The translations under genes and the position numbers were made by a program. The notes beneath the pieces are model-generated. The model was not told the origin of the DNA. It did no database searches and saw only the letters and a program-made list of their open reading frames with translations. DNA of 38,703 bases from Alphaproteobacteria bacterium (lineage in GTDB: Bacteria > Pseudomonadota > Alphaproteobacteria > Thalassobaculales > Thalassobaculaceae). Below, one piece after another: positions 32,363 through 38,703 of the stretch; position 1 is the stretch's first letter, and every line of letters begins with the position of its first letter. Where the stretch lies: contig JANSYS010000031.1 of the NCBI GenBank assembly GCA_024742275.1, positions 1 through 38,703 of the forward strand. The letters run 5' to 3'.

Positions 32363-33517
32363 ATGTCGACCGAACAAGAAATCAGTGAATTGAAATCCGA
32401 AGAACGCCGTCGCTTTCTGAAGATCGCCGGAACGGCGGGTTTCACCACGGCGGTGGTCGCGGCCGCTGGCGGGACGTTGATGTCCAGCGAGGCTGCGGCG
32501 CAGACCGCGAAAGAGGAACGGGAGCGCGAGCAGGCGGCGGATCACGTCATGACGATCGCGACCGCTTACATCCTCGGCGCGTCGCGCAGCTATCCGATCA
32601 TGCAGCTGGACTTCAAGGAGAACATCCAGAACGCGACCAACGGCAAGGTATACGTCAAGCTTGCGCCGGGCGGTCAGCTCGGGGCCGGTGGCGCGCTTGC
32701 CTCCAAGGTTCAGAACGGCACGATCCAGGCGGCCCAGCATTCGCTGTCGAACTTCGCGCCGTTCGCGCCCACGGTCGATCTGATCAACATGCCGTATTTC
32801 TGCGGCGCCAATCAGCGTTTCGTGAACCTCGTGACGTCCGACGTCTGGAAGAAGGAAGTGCATCCGGCGGTCGAGGCAAAAGGCTTCAAGCCGCTGTTCT
32901 ATGTCGTCATCGATCCCAGGGTCGTCGCCGTCCGCAAGGGCGGAGCCGGGCCGGTGAAGACGCCGGCGGATCTGGACGGCGTGAAGTTCCGTGTTCCCGG
33001 TTCCAAGATGTTGCAGCAGTACTACCGCATGGTCGGCGCCAATCCGACGCCGGTGGCCTGGGGCGAGACGCCATCGGCGATCAAGCAGGGTGTCGCCGAC
33101 GCTCTCGATCCGTCCGTCGGCGCGCTTTACGTGTTCGGCTTCAAGGATATCCTGTCCTGGGTGACGTTCTCGCAGGCTGTCCCCGACAGCCAGGTCTATT
33201 CGTGCAATCTCGAATGGTTCAACGGCTTGCCGGCGGACGTTCAGGCGGGCATCGAGTTCGCCTCCGAGATCACGGCGGCGCAGAACCTCGCCAAAGTGCC
33301 GGCCGCGCGGGCCTATGCCATGGCCGAGCTGACGAAGTCGGGTGTCCAGTTCTACTCCCCGACGGCGGACGAGCTTGCCCAGTGGAAGGAAGCCGGCGGC
33401 TACCAGCGGGCGGAATGGGATCCCTTCAAGGTCGAACTTGCGGGTTCCATGGGCGCTTTCGACAAACTGGTCGAGGCGGCCGATACCATGGGCCGATACT
33501 ACGTTCACGACGCCTGA
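32363..33517 (+). CDS. TRAP transporter substrate-binding protein (DctP family, probable HpsKLM component)
   Basis: The 384-residue protein has a twin-arginine-type signal (EERRRFLKIAG) and a DctP-fold binding domain: AAQHSLSNFAPF, the ADLDGVKFRVPGSKM region and QGVADALDPSVGALYVFGFKDI. The ATG at 32363 has GGGAGGA upstream; a GTG at 32333 without a ribosome site was rejected. TRAP systems called HpsKLM import 2,3-dihydroxypropane-1-sulfonate in other alphaproteobacteria, and the downstream hpsN and suyA-like genes make that the likely substrate. The letters K, L and M were not assigned to individual subunits. Confidence 0.88.
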   Translation: MSTEQEISELKSEERRRFLKIAGTAGFTTAVVAAAGGTLMSSEAAAQTAKEEREREQAADHVMTIATAYILGASRSYPIMQLDFKENIQNATNGKVYVKLAPGGQLGAGGALASKVQNGTIQAAQHSLSNFAPFAPTVDLINMPYFCGANQRFVNLVTSDVWKKEVHPAVEAKGFKPLFYVVIDPRVVAVRKGGAGPVKTPADLDGVKFRVPGSKMLQQYYRMVGANPTPVAWGETPSAIKQGVADALDPSVGALYVFGFKDILSWVTFSQAVPDSQVYSCNLEWFNGLPADVQAGIEFASEITAAQNLAKVPAARAYAMAELTKSGVQFYSPTADELAQWKEAGGYQRAEWDPFKVELAGSMGAFDKLVEAADTMGRYYVHDA

Positions 33518-33542
33518 ACGCTGACCTCCCGACATCCAAAAG

Positions 33543-33564
33543 CCGGGCGGCGGACGCCGCCCGG
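33543..33564 (+). other. Intercistronic hairpin after the TRAP binding-protein gene
   Basis: CCGGGCGGC (33543-33551) pairs perfectly with GCCGCCCGG (33556-33564) around a 4-base loop. No T-run follows. Hairpins at this position usually protect the abundant binding-protein mRNA and lower expression of the membrane subunits. Confidence 0.65.
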
Positions 33565-33627
33565 TGACCACGACGCCGCGCGCTCCGGTTCGGTCCGAAG
33601 CGGCTGCGGCCAATCTGGGAGGACGCC

Positions 33628-34134
33628 GTGCTTGCCATCCTGAACCGGAATGCCGAGCGGTGGGCTTTGCTGCTTTTCTACAGCATGCTCGTCGTCACCA
33701 TGGCGATCGAAGTGATCCGCCGCGAGGTCTTCGCCTATTCCTCGATCTGGGGCGAAGAGGTCGTCCGCTACGCCTTCATCTATCTCGCCTGGATCGGGGC
33801 GGCGTCCGCCGTTCGAGAGCGGGCGCACATCCGGATCGACGTCTTGTTTCACTATGTCGGCCCAAGGGTGAAGGCTCTGCTCTACATCTTCGGCGATCTA
33901 GTGATGCTCGCGGTCGCTTGCGTGGCCGTCTACTGGTCGTTCGAGGCGGTGGCGACCTCCTGGAAATTCGGCTCCGTGAGCCATGGCCTTCGGGTCTCCA
34001 TGGTCTGGTTCCTGATGGCGGTGCCGCTCGGCTTCTCGCTGATGATCTTCCGTCTGCTGCAGTCCCTTCTGCGCGACGTCCGCGACCTGATCGCCGGACG
34101 CGACGCGTATGAGGGCGGCCAGCTCTTCGATTGA
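33628..34134 (+). CDS. TRAP transporter small membrane subunit (DctQ family)
   Basis: The 168-residue protein has four predicted membrane helices and the DctQ motifs YSSIWGEEVVRYAFIYLAWIG and ERAHIRIDVL. It bridges the binding protein and the large DctM subunit. The GTG at 33628 follows GGGAGG. It precedes dctM by 16 bases. Confidence 0.9.
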   Translation: MLAILNRNAERWALLLFYSMLVVTMAIEVIRREVFAYSSIWGEEVVRYAFIYLAWIGAASAVRERAHIRIDVLFHYVGPRVKALLYIFGDLVMLAVACVAVYWSFEAVATSWKFGSVSHGLRVSMVWFLMAVPLGFSLMIFRLLQSLLRDVRDLIAGRDAYEGGQLFD

Positions 34135-34150
34135 GACGGGGAGGGACGCT

Positions 34151-35482
34151 ATGCTCTGGAATCAGTTGCAGGAGCAGACGGTCGAGCTTGGCTGGTACTT
34201 CTACGGCCCGGTTCTTCTCTTCGTCGGTCTCGTTGCTCTCGGCGTGCCCGTCTGGGCGTCGATCGGGGCGGCGGCGATTGCCATGCTGCTCTTATCGGAG
34301 GTGCTGCCGCTCTCGCTGGTGGGCGAGTCCCTGTTCGACGGTATCGACCATTTCGCGCTGACGGCGGTTCCGCTCTTCATTCTGACCGGCGATGTGCTCG
34401 TGCGGACCGGTCTCAGCCGGAAATTCCTCGACGTGGCGGAAGCGTTGACCTGCTGGGCCAAGGGCGGGTTCGGATCGGCCACGGTCCTGGTCTGCGGCAT
34501 GTTCTCGGCGATCTCGGGTTCCGACGCAGCCGGCGCGGCGGCGGTCGGACGGATGACCATCAACCGCCTCGTCGAATCCGGCTATCCGCGTCCCTATGCC
34601 TGCGCCCTGGTCGCGGCGGGCGCCTGCACCGGCATCCTGATACCGCCGTCTATCGCGTATATCGTGATCGGGCTCGTGCTCGGCATATCGGCGTCGACGC
34701 TATTCCAGGCGGCGGTCATTCCCGGTGTCGCGATCTTGCTGTCGATCCTGGTCACCAACATCGTGGTGAACCGGATCCATGCCTACGAGGGCGGCGGGGC
34801 CATCAGCGTCGGCGAATGGTTCTCGAACATCGGTGCCGCGTTGAAGAGCGGCTGGTACGCCTTCCTGGTGCCGGGGATCATCTTCTACGGCATCTTCTCC
34901 GGGCGGCTGACGCCGACGGAGGCAGGAGCGATCGCCGTGGTGGTGACCATCATTCTCGGGTTCATTCTGGGCACGCTCAAGCTCTCGGACTTTCCGGAAA
35001 TGCTCGTCAGTTCGGCCAAGGTCAACGGCGTGATCCTGCCGATCATCGCCTTCTCGTTGCCGTTGGCGCAGACCCTCGCTGCGCTCGGGGTGCCTCAGGG
35101 GTTCGTCTATGCCGCGACGACGCTCACCGACAACCCGCATCTTCTGATCCTGTTGATGATTGGCATTCTGATCGCGGCCGGCTGCGTGATGGAGACCACC
35201 CCGAACATCGTCATTCTTGCGCCGATCCTCAAACCGTTGGCCGACGACATCGGCATGAACGAGATCCAGTTCTGCGTGATGATGATCACCGCCCTCGGGG
35301 TCGGTTTCATCACCCCGCCGCTGGGCTTGAACCTGTTCGTCGTTTCCGGTCTGACCGGTGAGTCGATCCTCAGGATCGCCAACCGCGCGGTGCCGTTCGT
35401 TTTCTTCATGCTGATCGTGGTGCTGCTGATCGCCTTCGTGCCGGAGATCTCCACCACGCTTCTGCCGGACATCTACAAGTAG
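34151..35482 (+). CDS. TRAP transporter large membrane subunit (DctM family)
   Basis: The 443-residue protein has about 12 hydrophobic segments and the DctM signatures FGSATVLVCGMFSAISGSDAA and CTGILIPPSIAYIVIG, ending with GVGFITPPLGLNLFVVSG. It forms the sodium-driven translocation channel. The ATG at 34151 follows GGGGAGGG. hpsN starts 12 bases downstream, tying uptake to the first catabolic step. Confidence 0.92.
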   Translation: MLWNQLQEQTVELGWYFYGPVLLFVGLVALGVPVWASIGAAAIAMLLLSEVLPLSLVGESLFDGIDHFALTAVPLFILTGDVLVRTGLSRKFLDVAEALTCWAKGGFGSATVLVCGMFSAISGSDAAGAAAVGRMTINRLVESGYPRPYACALVAAGACTGILIPPSIAYIVIGLVLGISASTLFQAAVIPGVAILLSILVTNIVVNRIHAYEGGGAISVGEWFSNIGAALKSGWYAFLVPGIIFYGIFSGRLTPTEAGAIAVVVTIILGFILGTLKLSDFPEMLVSSAKVNGVILPIIAFSLPLAQTLAALGVPQGFVYAATTLTDNPHLLILLMIGILIAAGCVMETTPNIVILAPILKPLADDIGMNEIQFCVMMITALGVGFITPPLGLNLFVVSGLTGESILRIANRAVPFVFFMLIVVLLIAFVPEISTTLLPDIYK

Positions 35483-35494
35483 GAGGCCGATTCG

Positions 35495-36808
35495 ATGGCG
35501 CTCGAGTATCTCAAAAAGGCTGAGAAGACCTCGGCGACCGGCGAGCAGGACGTCCGGGCGACCGTCCAGACGATCCTGGACGAGATCGAGGCGGGCGGCG
35601 ACGCGGTCGCCCGCCAATACGCCGCCAGGTTCGACAAGTGGGACGGCGAGATCGTTGTTTCCGCCGACAAGATCGCCGAGGCGTCCGCGCAGGTGCCGCA
35701 GAAGCTGAAAGACGATATCCGCTTCTCCTACGACAACGTCCGCCGCTTCGCCGAGGCCCAGAAAGCGACGATCCAGGACACGGAAATGGAGATCCTACCT
35801 GGCCTGATCGCCGGCCAGAAGCAGATCCCGATGCAGGCGGCGGGGTGCTACGTGCCGGGCGGACGATACTCGCACGTCGCGTCGGCCGTCATGACGGTCA
35901 CGACGGCGAAAGTGGCCGGAGTCGGCCATGTGACCGCCTGCTCGCCGCCGCGTCCGGGGGTCGGCATCAATCCGGCGATCCTCTACACCTTGGACTTGTG
36001 CGGCGCCGACGCCGTGCTGAGCCTCGGCGGAGTCCAGGGCGTCGCGGCGATGGCGTTCGGCCTGTTCGGCCAGCCGGCATCCAACATCCTGGTCGGGCCG
36101 GGCAACCAGTTCGTGGCCGAGGCCAAGCGCATCCTCTACGGCAAGGTCGGCATCGACATGTTCGCTGGCCCCACGGAATCCATGGTGATCGCGGACGCCA
36201 CGGCCGATCCGCAGATCGTCGCCTGGGATCTGGTGGGTCAGGCCGAGCATGGCTACAACTCGCCGGTCTGGCTGATCTCCCTAGACCGCACGCTGGCCGA
36301 GAAGGTGGCGGAATTGGTTCCCGATCTGATCGCGACCCTTCCCGCCTTCAACGCGGAGAACGCGGCTGCGGCGTGGCGCGACTACGGGGAGATCATGCTG
36401 GTCTCGAGCCGCGAGGAAGCGGTCGAGGTCTCGGACCGATACGCCTCGGAACACCTGCAGGTCCAGGCGGCGGATCTGGACTGGTGGCTCGCTAGCCTGT
36501 CCAACTACGGCTCGCTGTTCCTGGGTGAGGAGACCACGGTGGCGTTCGGCGACAAGGCTGCCGGTCCGAACCATGTCCTGCCCACCAAGGGCGCCGCGAA
36601 ATACTCGGGCGGCCTGTTCGTCGGCAAGTACATGAAAACGGTCACCTGGCAGCGATCGACACGCGAGGCCAGCCGGGCGGTGGCCGAGGCGACGGCGCGG
36701 ATTTCCAGGCTCGAAGGCATGGAAGCGCACGCGCGGACGGCGGATGTGCGCCTGGAGAAATACTTTCCGGGTCAGAATTTCGACCTCTCGGCGGTGGAGG
36801 AGTCTTGA
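35495..36808 (+). CDS. hpsN: Sulfopropanediol 3-dehydrogenase (HpsN)
   Basis: The 437-residue enzyme belongs to the HisD (histidinol dehydrogenase) superfamily. Conserved segments are AAGCYVPGGRY, VLSLGGVQGVAAMAFG, GPTESMVIAD, DLVGQAEHGYNS (zinc-ligand Gln/His region), SEHLQV and GPNHVLPT. No histidine biosynthesis genes are nearby, and the TRAP transporter, two further dehydrogenases and a SuyA-like gene identify it as HpsN. HpsN oxidises (R)-DHPS with two NAD to (R)-sulfolactate. AGGAGG precedes the ATG. Its stop overlaps the next gene's TTG start as TTGA. Confidence 0.9.
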   Translation: MALEYLKKAEKTSATGEQDVRATVQTILDEIEAGGDAVARQYAARFDKWDGEIVVSADKIAEASAQVPQKLKDDIRFSYDNVRRFAEAQKATIQDTEMEILPGLIAGQKQIPMQAAGCYVPGGRYSHVASAVMTVTTAKVAGVGHVTACSPPRPGVGINPAILYTLDLCGADAVLSLGGVQGVAAMAFGLFGQPASNILVGPGNQFVAEAKRILYGKVGIDMFAGPTESMVIADATADPQIVAWDLVGQAEHGYNSPVWLISLDRTLAEKVAELVPDLIATLPAFNAENAAAAWRDYGEIMLVSSREEAVEVSDRYASEHLQVQAADLDWWLASLSNYGSLFLGEETTVAFGDKAAGPNHVLPTKGAAKYSGGLFVGKYMKTVTWQRSTREASRAVAEATARISRLEGMEAHARTADVRLEKYFPGQNFDLSAVEES

Positions 36809-37557
36809 TCCCGAGTTTCGACATCCGCGGCCGCGTGGCCGTTGTGACAGGCGCGAGTGGTGGCATCGGTCGGGCCCTGGCTTCTGCTTTCGCCGAGGCC
36901 GGCGCGAAGGTCGTCGGCACCGCGCGCCGTGCCGAGGCGCTGGAGTCCTGGCTGAGGGAGACTACCGGGGTGACGGCGGTCGTGGCCGGCGACATCGCTG
37001 GTCCTGAGGCTGCCGGCAGGATGGCGGAAGCTCTGGCGGAGCCCTTCGGTCCGCCGGACATTCTGATCAACGCTGCGGGCCTGAACACCCGTGAGGTCGC
37101 CGACGACGTAACGGTCCAGGGCTGGCGCGCGACGATCGACATCAACCTCGCCACTCCCTTCTTCCTCGCACAGGCCTTTGTGCCGGCCATGAAGGATAAG
37201 GGGTGGGGACGGATCCTCAACATCGCGTCGCTGCAAAGCGAACGGGCGTTTCCGGGCGGCCTCGCCTATGGCGCCTCCAAGGGCGGCGTGGCCCAGCTCA
37301 CCCGGGCGATGGCGGAGGCGTGGTCGCCGTTCGGCATCACCGCGAACGCGATCGCGCCGGGGTTCTTTCCGACGGAACTGACCGCGCCGGTCTTCGACGA
37401 CCCCGCCCGGGCGGCCCGCAATGCCGCCCAGACCTGTATCGGGCGCAACGGGGAGCTGAGGGACCTGGTCGGCCCGGCGCTGTTCTTCGCGTCGTCTGCG
37501 TCGGACTTTGTCACCGGACAGGTTCTGTTCGTCGATGGGGGGTTCACCGCGAAATGA
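36805..37557 (+). CDS. hpsO: SDR dehydrogenase, probable DHPS 2-dehydrogenase (HpsO-like)
   Basis: The 250-residue short-chain dehydrogenase has TGASGGIG (15-22), INAAG (88-92) and catalytic Ser142, Tyr155 and Lys159 (AYGASK). It starts with TTG overlapping the hpsN stop and preceded by GGAGGAG, which fixes the start. In the Cupriavidus hps cluster two NAD(P)-dependent DHPS 2-dehydrogenases, HpsO and HpsP, interconvert the DHPS enantiomers through the ketone so that HpsN receives the R form. The O letter is given by gene order, and which of the two enzymes handles which enantiomer is not decided by the sequence. Its end overlaps the next ATG as ATGA. Confidence 0.78.
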   Translation: MIPSFDIRGRVAVVTGASGGIGRALASAFAEAGAKVVGTARRAEALESWLRETTGVTAVVAGDIAGPEAAGRMAEALAEPFGPPDILINAAGLNTREVADDVTVQGWRATIDINLATPFFLAQAFVPAMKDKGWGRILNIASLQSERAFPGGLAYGASKGGVAQLTRAMAEAWSPFGITANAIAPGFFPTELTAPVFDDPARAARNAAQTCIGRNGELRDLVGPALFFASSASDFVTGQVLFVDGGFTAK

Positions 37558-38552
37558 AGGCGCTCGTCTATACCGGACCGGAGGCGCTGCAAATCCAGGA
37601 TGTGCCTGAACCGCAAGTCTCTTCGGGCGACCTTCTCGTCCGGATCCTGGCGGTCGGCATCTGCGGGTCCGACATGCACGCCTATCTGGGTCACGACGAG
37701 CGCCGTCCGGCGCCGTTGATCCTCGGGCACGAGGCGGCCGGCATCGTTGTCGGCGGTCCTGGCGATGGGCGGCGGGTGACGATCAACCCGCTCGTCACCT
37801 GCGGCGTCTGTCCCGCGTGTATCGGCGGCCGCGCGAACCTCTGCCCGACGCGACAGATCATCTCCATGCCGCCACGGGAGGGCGCTTTCGCCGAGTATGT
37901 GGCTATCCCCGAACGCAACGTTGTGACGGTGCCGGACGACGTCTCGTGGACAGCGGCGGCCCTTGCCGAGCCGGTCGCCTGCGGCTGGCATGCGGTGGGA
38001 CTTGCTGAACGGGCGCTCGCCGCGCCGCTGGCGGCGGCGCGTTGTCTCGTGCTCGGCGGCGGCGCGATCGGCATGGGCGCGGCCCAGGTCCTGGCGGCGC
38101 GAGGTGCGCGGGAGATCTGGATCGCCGACACCAATGCCGACCGGCGAGGCGTGCTCGAACGGGCCGGGGAGTTCAGGGTCTTCGATCCTGGCGATCCCGT
38201 CGCCGGCCCGGAGGCGGGTGGGTGCGACCTGGTCGTCGATGCGGCGGGGTTCGAGGCGACACGAGCGGCCTCCACCCGTGCGGTGACGCCGGGCGGCGTG
38301 GTGGTCCATATCGGGCTGGGAAGCGCTGCGGGCGGTCTCGACGTGCGGCGGATGACGCTGCAGGAGATCACCTTCATCGGGACCTACACCTACACGCCCA
38401 CCGATTTCCGCGATACCGCCGCCGCGCTGTTCGAAGGCAGGCTCGGCGCGCTCGATTGGGTCGAGGAACGCCCGCTCGGGGACGGGCCGGCGGCCTTCGG
38501 CGATATCCACGGGGGGCGCGTGGCGGCCCCGAAGATCATTTTGAGACCATGA
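37554..38552 (+). CDS. hpsP: Zinc-dependent alcohol dehydrogenase (MDR), probable DHPS 2-dehydrogenase (HpsP-like)
   Basis: The 332-residue medium-chain dehydrogenase has the catalytic zinc ligands Cys37 (GICGSD) and His59-Glu60 (GHEAAG), plus a structural zinc set Cys83, Cys86, Cys89, Cys97. The cofactor motif is LGGGAIGMGAAQV, followed by an acidic WIADTN that favours NAD. The ATG overlaps the previous stop. With the SDR it would epimerise DHPS through the 2-keto compound. A suyA-like gene begins 10 bases after its stop. The P letter is by gene order. Confidence 0.78.
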   Translation: MKALVYTGPEALQIQDVPEPQVSSGDLLVRILAVGICGSDMHAYLGHDERRPAPLILGHEAAGIVVGGPGDGRRVTINPLVTCGVCPACIGGRANLCPTRQIISMPPREGAFAEYVAIPERNVVTVPDDVSWTAAALAEPVACGWHAVGLAERALAAPLAAARCLVLGGGAIGMGAAQVLAARGAREIWIADTNADRRGVLERAGEFRVFDPGDPVAGPEAGGCDLVVDAAGFEATRAASTRAVTPGGVVVHIGLGSAAGGLDVRRMTLQEITFIGTYTYTPTDFRDTAAALFEGRLGALDWVEERPLGDGPAAFGDIHGGRVAAPKIILRP

Positions 38553-38562
38553 GGAAAAAGCG

Positions 38563-38703
38563 ATGAGCGAAGAGCCGCATCTTTTGGTTCACGACCGCAA
38601 GGACAACGTTGGCGTTGTTGTTGTTGAGGGTCTTGAGGCTGGTACGGAGATGTTCTGCCGAGTGACGGAGGACAATTCGACGTTCCGCATGCAAGTTCTC
38701 GAC
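38563..38703 (+). CDS. suyA: (R)-sulfolactate sulfo-lyase subunit alpha (SuyA), 5' part cut by window end
   Basis: The 47 residues visible contain HLLVHDRKDNVGVVVVEGLEAG, the start of a SAF/UxaA-type domain characteristic of SuyA (shown here as its 20-residue core HLLVHDRKDNVGVVVVEGLE). SuyAB cleaves (R)-sulfolactate to pyruvate and sulfite. GAGG precedes the ATG, 10 bases after the hpsP-like stop, so it is in the same operon. suyB is expected to the right. Codons are strikingly T-ending (four GTT in a row), unlike the C/G-ending neighbours. The alternative, another small UxaA-like dehydratase subunit, is less likely in this context. Confidence 0.75.
   Translation, partial: MSEEPHLLVHDRKDNVGVVVVEGLEAGTEMFCRVTEDNSTFRMQVLD

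Noticed and set aside
35495..36808. Histidinol dehydrogenase for histidine synthesis
   Set aside because: There are no other his genes nearby, and the TRAP, dehydrogenase and SuyA-like context fits HpsN of the same superfamily.
1..38703. CRISPR array or tandem repeat system
   Set aside because: No regularly spaced direct repeats were seen by eye anywhere in the window; only isolated inverted repeats were found.

Overview
The window is high-GC DNA (AT-rich only in a few islands) with the gene content of a sulfur-oxidising, probably marine alphaproteobacterium. This rests on a complete soxXYZABCD set with alphaproteobacterial gene order, a CCCCCGCAACCA tRNA 3' end, TRAP and NitT/TauT transporters, and a dihydroxypropanesulfonate (DHPS) pathway. 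The genus cannot be fixed from the sequence alone; an affinity to Rhodospirillales-like bacteria is an inference.

Layout. (1) 1-2.4 kb is debris: a decayed IS3-family element, an AT-rich patch and the C-terminal half of an MFS exporter. It ends at a 14-base copy of a tRNA-Met 3' end followed by an intrinsic terminator, which looks like the far attachment site of an old integrated island. (2) 2.7-4.3 kb: a convergent SDR dehydrogenase and a DHDPS/NAL-family aldolase. (3) 4.4-5.0 kb: two overlapping gene corpses (a transglutaminase-like protein and a CMD/AhpD-like protein). (4) 5.1-17.7 kb: the sox region. A minus-strand operon (soxS, a HbpS/GlcG-like gene, soxR, a YeeE/YedE transporter) diverges from plus-strand soxV-W-X-Y-Z-A-B-C-D, a periplasmic DsrE-like gene and a membrane spermidine-synthase-like gene. 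Two ATTC-N8-GAAT palindromes sit exactly where a SqrR/BigR-type persulfide-responsive SoxR would bind, one in the soxS/soxV divergent gap and one before soxX. (5) 17.9-19.4 kb: an AT-rich SAP/DUF6434-like gene, chemoreceptor debris and hairpins. (6) 19.5-25.8 kb: diaminopropionate ammonia-lyase, an amidohydrolase and a complete NitT/TauT-type ABC transporter, all on the minus strand. A near-perfect sigma-54 promoter lies about 300 bases upstream of the binding-protein gene, suggesting nitrogen control. (7) 26-29.9 kb: a LysR regulator divergent from a GMC oxidoreductase and an enolase-superfamily dehydratase. (8) 29.9 kb to the end: a LacI regulator with a beta-hydroxyacid dehydrogenase on the minus strand, divergent from two LacI-type operators, a small membrane protein, a three-part TRAP transporter, hpsN, an SDR (hpsO-like), a zinc alcohol dehydrogenase (hpsP-like) and the start of suyA.

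How it works together. The last block reads as import of DHPS, epimerisation through its ketone, oxidation to (R)-sulfolactate and cleavage to pyruvate and sulfite. The sox block oxidises thiosulfate and other reduced sulfur to sulfate in the periplasm. The window therefore places organosulfonate desulfonation and inorganic sulfur oxidation within about 16 kb of each other. The most interesting leads are the paired persulfide-switch operators with a matching two-cysteine SoxR, the uncharacterised small membrane protein in the sulfonate TRAP operon, the sigma-54-driven amidohydrolase/diaminopropionate-lyase nitrogen cluster, and the tRNA-end attachment scar.
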